In this document: positions 46,560 to 57,845 of the stretch, in pieces
Numbering within the stretch: position 1 is the first letter of the stretch
Layout: each line of letters opens with the position of its first letter
NCBI GenBank assembly: GCA_011009095.1
Contig: VTPC01090932.1
Location: 1-64,000, forward strand
Origin: Ignelater luminosus
Taxonomy: Eukaryota; Arthropoda; Insecta; Coleoptera; Elateridae
Reading direction: 5' to 3'
DNA length: 64,000 nt
Made by a program: the position numbers and the translations under genes
Notes under the pieces: generated by a model
The model's input: the letters and a program-made list of their open reading frames with translations, nothing else
What the model was told of the DNA's origin: nothing
The model's database searches: none

Positions 46560-48700
46560 TTCGGCTTTCAAATTCGGTGATCTTACCGGTATAAATTCAA
46601 GGGGACCTTCTTCGGCGTGCGACGTGCTGCTTTGTCTGCATGCTCGTTACCTATGGTACTAACGCGCCCAGGTGTCTAAATAAAAATAATACTTTTCCTC
46701 AGTGTTTTAAGTACTCCAAAAGCGGCAGTATGCGTTGTATTAGGGACTCCTTGCTGAACATGCGCTAATTGAATCAAAGCAGACGGTATTTTGAATTGAT
46801 TTGCAGAACAGCAATTCCTGCCGTATATCGTAAATTTCTGTTGTCTAAACGGACGATATTGATAGAAATGTCCAAAAAAACTCAGTTTCACCACTACTTG
46901 ATCTATCTGTGAAAATCAGAGAGCTAGCTTGGTATTAACTAGCTAAATTCTTCAAGGTCGTTGTGTAAAGGACGTCAGGTTTCAAAAGATACTGCCTTTA
47001 AATAACAAGCAGAAACCATCTGCAAAGGAGGAGCTTTGCAATACGCTAGGATATACACATCCGGTAAATGAATACTAATTCCTTCTAGCAAGTGAGATAA
47101 CCTGTCTGCAAGGCATCTCGTACCGAGTTGACGTACGATTGGAAGACGAAAGAGGAGTACGTTATAACTGGGGTGATAGGGTTGTGACTACTCTCGAATT
47201 AGTTTATATCTTCTCATAAACAGTGGCGGTACACCTGCGTCAAAACGTACTGCCTGGATGGGGCTTGTGTGAAATGCTCCTGTGGTTAAACTATGCACTG
47301 ACCTTGAATGTCATCAAGACGTATAGATTAGTGTTGGATACGGAAGAGCGCAGTATGAAAAAGACTCTGAAGAACTGAACGGCATTTTTACATTTGTGCT
47401 GTAGTTCATTGATGTGAGGACCCCAAGTCAATTTATCAACAAAGGTTAGGCCAAGGAATTTTGTCGTTTGCAGGCATTCTATAGCAGTATCTCTTATACG
47501 CAACGAAGAATTGTTGTGAGGTGACCGCAATCCACAAAAATGCATTGAGTGTGTTTTAGAAGTAGAAAGCTTAAGATCACTTGGCTACGTACATGTTTCC
47601 TTTCAACACAATATTGACACACTCAATTATTTTATTAACTCCTGCGGAAAAGAGCGTTACGCTTAACATGGACCCTTGAGGAATGTCTCTAAATATAGTA
47701 CGACTTGCTAAAACGGTATCATCGATACGCACTACAAACCTGCAATGAATAAAAAACTCTGCACAAAGAGTGGAAGATTTTCTGTCATGTTCCATTCCTA
47801 AAGTTGTTGCATAATGGATTGTCTGTTAATAGTGTCATATACATTTTTCAAGTCGATACCCTCTTCTATTTGGACCATCTGATCTGTAGATCTGTTTTGT
47901 CGGAAGTTCATCTGAAAGGAGGGACAGTAAGCCTTGACTTTTCAGATACCTAATCAATCTATAATTCACCATCTTTCCTAAAAGTTGGGCCACGTATTTA
48001 GCACGTGAGAGAAATGGAGCGGTAAACTCACTTCGGAGACTTCTTTGCCTGCTTTAGGAAGCGAGACAATCACGGCTTTTTTCCAGGCAGAAAAATAAGT
48101 ATGCACCTCCCAAGTCTTATTATACAGTGCTAACAAAGATTTCTTTATAGAAAGAGGCGCCCAGAGGATCATTTTGTATAAGGTCAGGTATGGATTTACG
48201 TAACAGACGTAGGGCATTTTCTAGTTGCGCTATAGTGAGGGGAGTATTACAAGACATATTTGCAGAATCAGGTAAAATCGTTACGTCTTCTGGTTCAGGC
48301 AAGTGTTAGTATTTATCGACTGAAAGTGATCTGCAAAAATCTCTACCGTCGTTTGCGGGTCAGGCACTAATACATCTCGAGTGTGAAGCACAGAATAGGT
48401 AGGAAGGTGAGTTTTTACTACCCAATAATTATTTAGACTTTGCCCATACTTCTTGGAAATGGGTCCGCTTTAATAAAAGAAACATATTGTTGCCGGATGG
48501 TCTTTTATTGTTTTTAACCTCTCTGCGTACTTTAGCCTTTAATTATTTACAGATAATCATATTATCGGTGGTTAGATTAGTATCAAATTGTCTCAAGGCA
48601 CGATTTTTATTTTAAATTGCCAGTTAAACTTCCGGGTTTTACCACGGTACTTGCTTATATACTATTATATCAGCAGGGATACTCGCTTCAGCAGGCTCTG
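46560..48700 (-). pseudogene. I/R1/Jockey-type non-LTR retrotransposon relic with RNase H
   Basis: Minus-strand pieces in order: ENALRLLRKSIPDLIQNDPLG (about 48180-48245, pre-RT), AWKKAVIVSLPKAGKEVSEV (about 48040-48095), IFRDIPQGSMLSVTLFSAGVN (about 47640-47700, the QGS block), TTKFLGLTFVDKLTWGPHI (about 47400-47460), and a decayed RNase H end GNEHADKAARR (about 46620-46655). The RNase H tail places it in the I/R1/Jockey assemblage, unlike the other LINEs here. It is broken by many stops. Confidence 0.75.
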
Positions 48701-49229
48701 TAATTATCCAAGTGAGATCTACATTTTCAGATAAATGAAAAGGTTATAGAAGTTCTACGAAACTGTGCCAATTTGCTTTCTTTTTGTAAAAAAGTTTGGA
48801 GTACTACTTAAAATCGGCGTTGCTTGAAAGTGATATGGAGTTTACAGTTATACATATAGGGAGATGGTTGGAGAATAAGTGTGTGTCTAAAGTATCTCGC
48901 TGTAACGATGTTAGCAAATTAGGAGAACAGAAACTTAAATATATTGCGAAAAGTTTATTAGACCTTGAATTCAAAGATGTTGCTTTACCTGCATTAAGAA
49001 AACACTAGTTTGCCTTCTCCATGAACTCCTTGACATACCTGTCTCTACGATCTAAGCGCTTAGACTCATAAAAAAGGGTTATACGCGGTTATACTAATGA
49101 AGAAGTTTGAATCGGGTGACAGCGCTGACGAATGGTTGCGATCACTGAATGACGATTGTTGTATTCCTGATAGTGATTGAGAACGATAAAGTGTTTCTAT
49201 ATCGTAAATTGCTTACCATTGATTTGAAC
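48701..49229. other. Spacer with an unrecognised open frame
   Basis: A plus-strand open frame at 48796-49008 (70 codons, ending ALPALRKH) and a following SGDSADEWL-like piece near 49100 resemble nothing I can name. Confidence 0.3.
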
Positions 49230-49570
49230 TACAAAGAATTTGTCGTAACGTCTGAAAACTTAAAAGGGACCGTTGTAGGTCGGTTGCAAAGGTTTTCCCA
49301 AAGTATCATGCCCGACGATACATGAGACGTAGCTTGTAGATCTTTGAAAATGAAAGTCAATCTGTGTCTATGTGTTGTTGTGGGCACTGGCTTAACGCTG
49401 TTGAGACGTTCTTTAAATTGAATCACGAAGTTAGAAGTAGGAGTATCCTTGCTTGGTAGTAGAAATTCTCCTCCTGGTAGTCAAAGATTTTCTCTGTAGA
49501 CAAGTTCTGTTGTTGTTGCCTGGATGTCTTCCTTGTAGGTAGTACAAATCGAAGTAAGATTAGTGGTAGG
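49230..49570 (-). pseudogene. gypsy-type LTR retrotransposon integrase tail
   Basis: The minus strand encodes TYKEDIQATTTELVYRENL, then PSKDTPTSNFVIQFKERL, HRHRLTFIFKDLQATSHV and a shifted RPTTVPFKF. These correspond to the C-terminal end of Ty3/gypsy integrase, where LQASPAELVYG and DGPFKV are familiar motifs. No LTRs and no other pol domain are present. It is a small decayed fragment. Confidence 0.7.
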
Positions 49571-50004
49571 ATATTGCTCTAACTATCGTGCTAGTGGTAC
49601 GTGATAGCTGCTTTTAGTTGACGGTGTAATAGTGTACTGGCATAGACGGTGTAATATGTAGTGGTGTAGTGTACTGTAGCATGTATTTTGTAGAACTATT
49701 GTAAGATTTAGAGGCTAAGTTTTTATACAACGATATACGTAAATCAATAACTGACTCTTTAACAAACTTTAAAGAAGAAAAGATGTTATATTTGAACTGT
49801 TCGAGTTTCCTGCCTAATAATATAAAGATGGGTGCCAGTCTCACTCAATCTAGGGAATCATGCTTGAATGACTGACTCTCAAATGTTAACTTGGTAATAG
49901 TAAATAAAATGTAATTATTATGCGGTTTTTGTAAAAAAATATTTTTTGTAAAATAAACTGTTGTTCTAGTAAAGTCTTGTTTAGTAAATAGACCTAGAAG
50001 ATAT
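49571..50004. other. Non-coding spacer
   Basis: GTGTAGT-type short repeats occur at 49620-49690; otherwise nothing is recognised. Confidence 0.35.
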
Positions 50005-50190
50005 TAAAAACTAGAAAAAGCTTACACAAAAAACCAACAAACGGTTTCTAATGGCAAAATCAAGAATTCTTCAAAATGCTTGGGTCGAGTGACACACTAG
50101 CGTTGATTATAGAGAGAAAAAACGGATATTCTACGGTAAGGTTGGAATCTGTACTGCCATTCCCGAACTCTGTAGAAGATGTTAAGATTG
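50005..50190. repeat. 3' flank block duplicated near copies F and G
   Basis: GGCAAAATCAAGAATTCTTC and following phrases (AGCGTTGATTATAGAGAGAAAA, GGAATCTGTA) match 58245-58460 downstream of dead copy G with rearranged spacing. It marks the outer part of the segment duplicated between the F and G units. Confidence 0.6.
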
Positions 50191-50430
50191 AAAAGCTGAC
50201 GAAACTGTAATACACTGATGGCGTCTTTTTGCAACTTGCATCTTACAGAAGTATAACACAGACTACGTTGATTCTTCAGTTCAGCATATTGTAATTATTT
50301 ACATTATTACAAAATTATAATCCACCTATTTACTTTAATGTAGTAAAACTACTAACAACTGCAAAATAATAAATATTTAGTCATTACATTGACTTGAAAA
50401 TTATTTTTTACGAGTAATTACTCATTGGAT

Positions 50431-51528
50431 CTAATCAATAATAAGAGCGGTTTCGTCTGGTTTTTCTACATACTTATGCTTATGTTTCTCAAAAAGTTTC
50501 GTTAATTGTTTTACAAAAGTTGAATGTAAAGAATCTATTTGTTCTTGAGTTGGATCTTCTACTTTTTCAGCATTAATTGGTTTTCCGACTAAAGAGAATA
50601 CCAAAAGAAAGGTTTATTATCTTTATTTTCTTTTAACAACATAAAACTTACCTATTATATTAATAGGTTTGCGATGCGGTATTAATCCAAAGGAATACTG
50701 AAAGTAACCACGACCTAAAGGTATAATTGGTGTAATACCAGTTATCTTCTTTACCCATTCTTGATACCTCCTAAGTAACGATCCTTTTGGAGTACTGACT
50801 TGATTATAAATGTCCGTTTCTCCGAAAGAGAAAGTAGGTACTAAAGGAGACCCATTTTTAAGTGCAAGTTTTACGAATCCTTTGCGATTCTTTAATACCA
50901 AACGATACTGTCCAGGTTTACTGTAAAGTGATTCTGCAGCACCTCCAACAACCAGTAATGTTGCGTTGCCACCCTCTGGCTTGCTCATTAAAAAGTTAAT
51001 TGATTTAACTGACGCTGCACATGCTCCCATTGATAAAAGATACTCACGGAAGAATGGTATTAAGAAATTCTGTTTTAATGTTAGTATATATGGTGTATGT
51101 TTAGGAAACAATTCATGAAAACCACTATGACTACTTCCAAAAACCTTAGCTGACCCAGTAGATAACAAGCCATGAGGAAACGAACAAAATAAATAATTTC
51201 TTTTTGGATCTAGTTCGACTTCCTCCGAGTTCTTTATAATACTGATTGGGAAATATTCCAAACAGTATTTCCATATCTTACAGCGTCGTACCCATTCTAG
51301 ACGTCGACCACCTTGTTCACAAACTTCCTTGTCGATAACCCAAATCCATATTAAGTATAGTACTGGTAATAACCAATACCGGGTATCAAGTATAAGATAT
51401 AGAATTACTGGCCAGACACTAATTGGGAGTATAGTCATAAGCGAGATATATAAACTGATTGATAGTGTTTGTAGACGTCTACGTAGAGGAAGATTTAGAG
51501 GTGCAAATTGTATTCCAAAGATATTCAT
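50431..51528 (-). CDS. DGAT2/MOGAT-type acyltransferase, copy F
   Basis: Coding exons 50652-51528 and 50431-50588 with a 63-bp intron encode 344 residues beginning MNIFGIQFAPLNLPLRRRLQ. Features: hydrophobic hairpin at about 21-66 (SLMTILPISVWPVILYLIL), GGRR, FPHG, RKGFVKLALKNGSPLVP, FSFGETDIYNQ (Asn where the others have Asp), GRGYFQYSFG and the tail GKPINAEKVEDPTQEQID. It is closest to E by inspection. Predicted function: acylation of mono- or diacylglycerol with acyl-CoA in the endoplasmic reticulum. The start follows a splice acceptor at 51532; the first intron is 154 bp, the shortest in the array. Promoter is immediately upstream and intact. Confidence 0.93.
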
Positions 51529-51685
51529 TTGCTGAAAATTAAGAGAAAGATGTTAGAGAGAATACAAAAACACTAGAAACGATTAATTGAAGGGATAATC
51601 CACACATTATCATTTACAGTGAAAATTTAAAAAGAAAAAGAAAAGCTTAAAAATAAATAATAAATAAATTTAAAAAAGAACTTAC

Positions 51686-51822
51686 CGTTATGCTTTTCAC
51701 TAGACTTGAAAGACTGCGTGTAATTACTGAACAAAGCAACACGCAGAAAGATGTTTTCCGTGTTTATAACGCCAATAAATCAAAAATAAACATTGAGAGA
51801 TATAAATCTGATTTATAGATAA
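51686..51822 (-). promoter_or_regulatory. TATA promoter, first exon and GATA site of copy F
   Basis: The minus strand reads TTATAAACACGGAAAAC at about 51753-51769, a one-base variant of the array's TATAAATACGG. The first-exon donor AACG|GTAAGTTC ends the exon at 51686. AGATAA lies at 51817-51822. Confidence 0.75.
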
Positions 51823-52138
51823 AAACTTGATATTTTGCTAATTTTAATTTTATTTTTAGATCAATTCAGTTTCATTAAATTCACAAAACCATAAATTAGA
51901 AACAACCCGATGAGTGTTGTACTTAACACAGTTCTAGAATTTATTGTAGCTTGCGTTTAAAGTCCTCACAATTGCATTATTTGTTAGCCATGACATTAGT
52001 TATCAAGAACAAGTCATTAATTATTGCAAGTGATTATCAGCAGCTTTACATCGTTGGCCATTATTTTAAACCTCTATTGTAGTACTGTTATGTCTGCGAA
52101 GTTTCTTATTATTATTATCATTTTTAAGAGAGAAATTT

Positions 52139-52525
52139 ATTATGCCGATAGTATATTCACAGTGGGCCCACGAATATCCACATTGTACGAGATCGTCTAG
52201 AAACCAAATCAGATTCTCTCTCAACGTTTGGATGGAAGTACAAGCACGTAACATAATTGGATCTCACTTTTTACCACAACGCCTGAATGAAGAAAATTAT
52301 TTTCATTTCATCAATCAACTAATAGACGATTTTTTACTCAATCTGCGAAATGGATTGATCTGGATGCATGATTGCGCACCAGCTCCTTATGCCTATAACG
52401 TCAGGGAATGGTCGAACCAAAGTTTATTGCAACGTTGGACGAACTTTTTTTTTGTCACCGTTACATATCCGCTTGATCAATTAGGGTGCCTTGTTTTCTT
52501 AAAAATCTGTGTTTGACAATTCCTT
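52139..52525 (+). pseudogene. Tc1/mariner-like transposase fragment
   Basis: The open stretch 52142-52516 carries NQIRFSLNVWMEVQARNIIG, HFLPQRLNEENYFHFINQL and LIWMHDCAPAPYAYNVREW. These correspond to the NVWAGI, GP-FLPPRL and FMHDGAPAHF landmarks of an insect Tc1/mariner-like transposase family. The Gly of HDGAP is Cys here. The N- and C-terminal parts are missing. It lies between the conserved upstream block of copy F and the large LINE. Confidence 0.7.
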
Positions 52526-52639
52526 GTTGAGCTGATTGAGGTCCAGTCGAGAACGAGAGCTACGGTGCTAATTGTATTAGTGCATTAGTAATTTTTTTTT
52601 ACTTACTTACATACTTAATCCTTTGGCTCGTCTACCGGG

Positions 52640-55600
52640 AGGTGTAAAGGCTGATAGAGTCGAGTTTTGTTAGTTCATCTGGATCTTTTCTCCACATCTT
52701 TGTCTGTCATATGTTTGCTGTTTTATTTGTTCCCATGGAATATTTCTTTTTGTAGCTTCTTCTTTAATATTGTCGTTCCATATTCTTCTAGGTCTTCCCT
52801 TTTTATTTTTACCCGGCACTCGCGTTTAGTAGACTTTCTTTGTTAGTCTATCGTCGGACATACGACACACATGACCGAACCATCTTACCTGATCTTCTGC
52901 GATTTTTTTCACTGATAGATTTTAGTGTGAAGTTTTGTCTAGAAGTATCGTTTCTTATTCTGTTCCTCTCTGTTTTGTTGTCTATTCTTCTTACAAATCT
53001 CATCTCCATTGCGTTTAATCTTGACATATTTTTCAGTTAGTGTCCAGGTCTCGCTGCTATATGTTAACGTTGTTAAAAATCTTTCCCGTTTTACCTAGTC
53101 TAACATTTATTTCTTTATCAAATTTGCCTTTGCAATGTATCACTGAACCTAAGTATTTAAAACTTTGTACTTCTTCAATTTGTCTCCCTCTTATCTGTAT
53201 TCTGTGTTTCTTGTTTTCTGCCGATATTATCATACTTTTTGTTTTTTCGATGTTTATTTTCATACTTATCTTTTCAAGTTCCCTGTTTAATATTTCTAGG
53301 TTCGAGTGAAGGCTTTCCTCTAAGTTGGCTGCTATTGCCATATCATCAGCAAACATTAGTTCCATTACATATATCGGTTTCATCTCCCAATGTCCTATTT
53401 TTAGTTTTCTCATCTTTGTCTTTGCTTTTTTCATTGCTTCATCAACTACTGCTGTGAACAGTATTTGAATTAGTATACATTCTTGCTTCACAACTATTTT
53501 CGTTTCGGTTCTCCCGATTCTTCATTATTTGTTCTAACAGCATTTCTATTATCCTTGTAGATCTCCTGTATTATTCCTATTAATTTTGTTTTTATCCCTC
53601 TGTTTTTCAGTGTTTTCCATATAACCCTTCTTTGTATCTTATCGAATGCTTTTTCTATATTAATGGAATATATATGTACATCTTTGTTTTTATTTATTAA
53701 TTTTTCACTCATCTGTCTTATTGTAAATATTAAGTCTTGAGTACTTCTTCCTCGCCTGAAACCACATTGTGAATCCTCTAAAGTACTTTTCATTTTCTCT
53801 CTTGCTCTACCTTCAACTATTCTCGTAAGTACTTTTCCTGAGATACTCGATAAGCGTTATTCCCCTATAATTGCTGCAACTTCTCTTATCTCCTTTTTTG
53901 TATATTGGTAATATTATACCCTTATTCCATTCTTTCGGTATTTTCATGTCTATGATTATTTTGTTTATTAGTTTTGTTAACTGTTTAAATCCTTCTTTAT
54001 CCATGAATTTTAACATTACGGTTGTTATGCTGTCGCTTCCTGCTGCTTTACCTGATTTTAGTTTTGCTTGTATTACCTCTTCTTGTGTTATACACTAGTT
54101 TCAATCTCTTCTTCGTCCTCGGCTTCAGTATATTGTTCTGTTATAGGCATTTCTTCTTCTGTTAGTTTTTTAAAGTGCTCCTTCCATCTTTCCATTATTT
54201 TATATTCGTCGGTGATTATTCTGCCTTCTTTATCTTTGATATTTACAGGGTCGTGTACGTTTTTCTTCCTCAGTTGTTTTAGTGTTCCATGAAATAGTTT
54301 TTGGCTTTCTCTAAAATTTCTTGTCATTTTCTCATCAAATTTATTCCATGATTTTTGTTTCGCTTCTTTATTACTAATTTAACTTTTGCTCTCATTTCAT
54401 TGTATTTCTCATAGTCTGCATCTTTTCTTGTCCTTGGATATTTTTTCCAGCTTTCTTTTTTGTTTTGTTTTATTTCTGTATTCCACGATTCCGTTCCTTT
54501 TATATCTTTATTGGGTATTTTCGTTACTCCACATGTTTCTTTTGCCGCATTTAGTATTATCTTTTTAAAGTCTGGCCATCTCTCTTCCACCCTTTTATTT
54601 TTTGTCTTTGATTGTGTGTAGTCTCTATCTTTTCCTGATATTTCCTTTTAGAATTTTTTTCTTTTAATTTACAACTTTTTACTTATTCATTTATCTTCTT
54701 TTTCCTTTCATCACTTTTTTCAATCTTCCGATTTATTAATTCCATTTTTGCCATGTAGTGGTCACTCCCAACATCTGCATTTTGTACAACTTTTACATCC
54801 TTTATGTTTTTTCACTTTTGTCTTCTCACTAGAAAGTAGTCTAATATTGGTCTTTCTGCTTTGTAATTCTCTCGTATATTTATGTACTTTTTTGTGTCTG
54901 AACTTTGTATTTGTTATTCTAAGGTCATTTTCTATACATATTTGTATGATTCTTATGCCATTATTATTTTTGGGTTCTTCTCCTTTTTTGTCCTATATTC
55001 TTTAATATTTTTATTTGTATTCCCTACCCTTCCATTTAAATCTGCCATGATTATTAAATTTTTTCCCTTGATCGATTGCTTTCTGTAGTTCATCACAGAA
55101 TTTATCTTTTTCTTCTTTTCTTGCATCTTCATTTACTCCATATGCAATTATTATTATCCATAATTCTTCATTTAGGAGTTTTATTTCAACTTTCATTATT
55201 CTTTCGTTTATATAATTTTCTTTCACTACGTCTATTAGTTTGTTTGGTTCTATTATTAATCCTACCCCTTCTTTTGCATTCATCTCTTCAGCTAATCCTG
55301 ACCAGAATAACCAGTATCCTTTGGATTTTTTTCATGCCCTTTCCCTTTTTTGTTTCCGTGATTCCCATAATTTCTATTTTATGTTCAATCATTTCTTCTA
55401 TTATTTCTTCTTTCTTTCCTCTCAAGCTTCTTACATTCCATGTACTAATTCTTTTGTTTTCTAGATTAGTTTTTACACCATATTTATTGGCTTCTTTTTC
55501 TTTTTCTTTGTTTTTAGTTTTTATTTTTTTCTTCTTCTCGTTGTTCTTTATTTTTCTTATTTCTTTTTTAATCTTTCATGTTATTGCTTTATATTTCTGA

Positions 55601-55720
55601 ATTTCTGATCTTTTAGCTTCTTATTCTTTTTGTTTTAATTTCTTTTTGTTTTCTTTCTATCTGCATTTCTGTATTCGTTGTTTTTATCATTTTTACCTTA
55701 CCTTTTTCTGTAATTATTTC
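52640..55720 (-). pseudogene. LINE ORF2: endonuclease and reverse transcriptase, frameshifted
   Basis: The endonuclease part around 55011-55283 has LNEELWIIIIAYGVNEDARK and NHGRFKWKGREYK, a worn form of the GDxNGRVG block. Linker pieces (54324-54590 and 54088-54327) are Lys/Glu-rich. RT pieces: IPKEWNKGIILPIYKKGDKR with SNYRGITL (about 53860-53950), EDSQCGFRRGRSTQDL, SINIEKAFDKIQRRVIWKTL, and MELMFADDMAIAANLEESL with an intact FADD box (about 53340-53360). YLGSVIHCKGKFDKEINVRL follows at about 53090-53150. Several frameshifts separate them, but the amino acids are well kept, so decay looks recent. Confidence 0.85.
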
Positions 55721-55761
55721 CATGTTCGTCTTCAGTGTTCCTATCTTTAGTGCTTTTATTT

Positions 55762-56530
55762 CTAGTGTTTTGCTTTCGTGATTTTGGGATTTTTTGAGTC
55801 GTTTCTCATTTTCCTCCCACTTTCATTTCTATTTATAATTAGCTTCTTGTACCCAATTTTGGTTTGATTTCCTTTTGTTTTCTCTTCTCTTAATTGTTGC
55901 CAGATTGTTTTCTGTATTTTAATTTGATTTTTTGTTAAATCAGATTCAATGTACACCTTATATTGTGTAATATCTTTAAGTTTATTTTTATTCTTCAGTA
56001 TATTTATTTTGTCTGTTAGGTTTTCTGTTTCTATGATTCCTATCTTAGCCCCTATTTTTTCTGCATTTCTTGGGTTCACTTTAACCTGTAAATGTCTTTC
56101 TATGAAATTTTCCACTTCCTCTTTTAATGTCTTGTTATTATTTGTCTCTAGCGGTAATCCTTTTATTATTAGGTTGTTTTTCTTTCTATCCTTTTCGAGT
56201 CTTTCTATTTTTCTATTTGTTTCCTCTAATTTCTTTTCCAGGTTTTCATTCTTATTTTTCAACTCTTCAGTTTTAAATTCTCCCGTTGCTCATTTCTCAT
56301 AGCTTTTATTTCGTTCATCATCTCATCATTTCTTACCATAAGTTTTGTCATCATATCCATCAATGATGTCTCGTTATTACCGTCTTGTTTATTTGGTGAT
56401 CTTTTACTTATTTTGCTTCTCCAGAATATTTCTGCATCTTTTCTATCTCTTTTATTTCGTTTATCCTCTCCGCTACTATCATATTATTTCCATGTTTTTT
56501 CGAATATTTTTTAACCCCTGCGTTTGCCAT
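55762..56530 (-). pseudogene. LINE ORF1: coiled coil and nucleic-acid-binding domain, frameshifted
   Basis: A start ATG at 56530 opens MANAGVKKYSKKHG, which runs about 40 codons and stops. The main piece, 56262-55762 (166 residues), has a long Glu/Lys/Asn coiled coil (NENLEKKLEETNRKIERLEK). It is followed by KKNNLIIKGLPLE, the landmark start of an L1-ORF1-like RRM domain, then NAEKIGAKIG and YIESDLTKNQIKIQK. ORF1 proteins of this build bind the element's RNA and form the retrotransposition particle. At least one shift separates the two pieces. Confidence 0.72.
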
Positions 56531-56975
56531 CTTTATTTTTAATAAAAATATAGCCTTCTTCCAATGTCGTTTGTTTTATTTTATTTGTATTTTTTAATTA
56601 TTTATTTAGTTATCTGCTATAAATGAGTTCACTACCGTAATACGTCACTTGTGATTGTTATATTATTATTCAGGTACTTGCGCGAATTAGTATTTATTAT
56701 TCGGTTTTATGCACGTGCCCTCTATGTACTCACACTAGTTTAATAGTTTATTTTATCTTACAGTTTTTCCGTGCCTGTCTTCTTATTGTTATCACGTGTC
56801 CGATAACACTCGCTGTATTAATGATAATATTTGTGTCTTACTCACCGAACTTTTCAGTTAATTTCGTTGTCACTTAAATAATACGATGTGTTAATCACTT
56901 CTTAAAACCCTGTATTTCAAATTTTTTGTTCCGCGATTTGTCTGAACTGAACTGAACTGAACTCTGTCGTCAGGA

Positions 56976-57780
56976 GATAAGTTTTAGGTTTGATTCTGAA
57001 GTTTTATTGTCAAATTATCTCATTCGGTCCTCAGAGCTTCCTTCTGGGGGCAGTATCTGAGAGGCCCTGTTGTTTTTCCTCCCTCGTTGTTGATAGCGTA
57101 GCATCGACGTTGGTACAGAGAGTTCCGTTTTTTGGGAGGCAGATATGATTCACGACCTTTGATAGAGCTAGAATGAAATTTTTATGGGTCCAGTCAGCGA
57201 TGCGTAGGCTACTATCTTCTTGCATTGATGTAGAAGTCTTGGAGAATATTTTTGTGAAATTTCTGAATATTATATCGTCTTGTCTGCATGTGTGATTAAA
57301 AGAACAAACCACTCGTCACTATTTTCTTCGCGAGTGTGTTATAAATAATCTGGTTAAATTTTATTATGTACCAAAATCTGAACAGGTAACGGCTATTTTC
57401 ATCAAAACTTTATGTAATAAATAAAATGACTGGAGTCAATTCCAACATTGAATTTGAATAATATATAGATTGATATTATAGTAGATTTTTGTTTTTAGTT
57501 GTAATTCATTGTAAATAATATACTACAAATATTATTTTGTAATAATAAAAGTTGAGTTCTTATGAGTATTTTACTTAACATGCTACTCCAGATTCTAAAA
57601 AGGTATATAACCTCAAAGACCTAAAAGTATATTAGCTATAATAATTTTTTGAGATTACATTCTTAAATGAATTATATTACAATTTGTTTTATATTTATTT
57701 CCTATTATATTAATTTTTGTATGTTTTACACATAATTAGAAAAATTAGATTTGAATATTATTGTTAGACAAAAAAATCTT
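56976..57780. other. Spacer right of the LINE, upstream of copy F
   Basis: A minus-strand open frame at 57031-57312 (93 codons, SSLRIADWTHKNFILALSKV) is unrecognised and may be another retroelement scrap. 57690-57780 begins the conserved distal block of the array. Confidence 0.4.
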
Positions 57781-57795
57781 TAGTCATAATGATCA
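57781..57795 (-). promoter_or_regulatory. Distal palindrome upstream of copy F
   Basis: TAGTCATAATGATCA, a weaker version of the palindrome. The follow-on block AAAGGTTAAAGTCGAG and CTGCCTTATC (57807-57845) is well kept. The LINE insertion has pushed it about 6 kb from the copy F TATA box. Confidence 0.5.
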
Positions 57796-57845
57796 TCACA
57801 TTCTTTCGTAAAGGTTAAAGTCGAGTTTGATGATCTGCCTTATCA

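Larger units (their letters stand above)
52592..56975 (-). mobile_element. Nearly full-length non-LTR retrotransposon
   Basis: About 4.4 kb on the minus strand with an ORF1, an endonuclease-reverse transcriptase ORF2 and a 3' end in TAAG repeats followed by A9 (about 52592-52620). The 5' edge is placed at a run of four CAGTT-type units (about 56945-56972), which may be the start of the 5' untranslated region. No target-site duplication was recognised. The LINE splits the upstream region of copy F: the distal palindrome is now at 57781. Confidence 0.8.

Noticed and set aside
55076-55600. 174-codon plus-strand hydrophobic open frame
   Set aside because: Leu/Phe-rich antisense of the Lys/Glu-rich LINE sequence; such apparent membrane proteins are artefacts.
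57031-57312. 93-codon minus-strand open frame as a gene
   Set aside because: No start context, no family and placement next to a LINE; noted only as a possible retroelement scrap.
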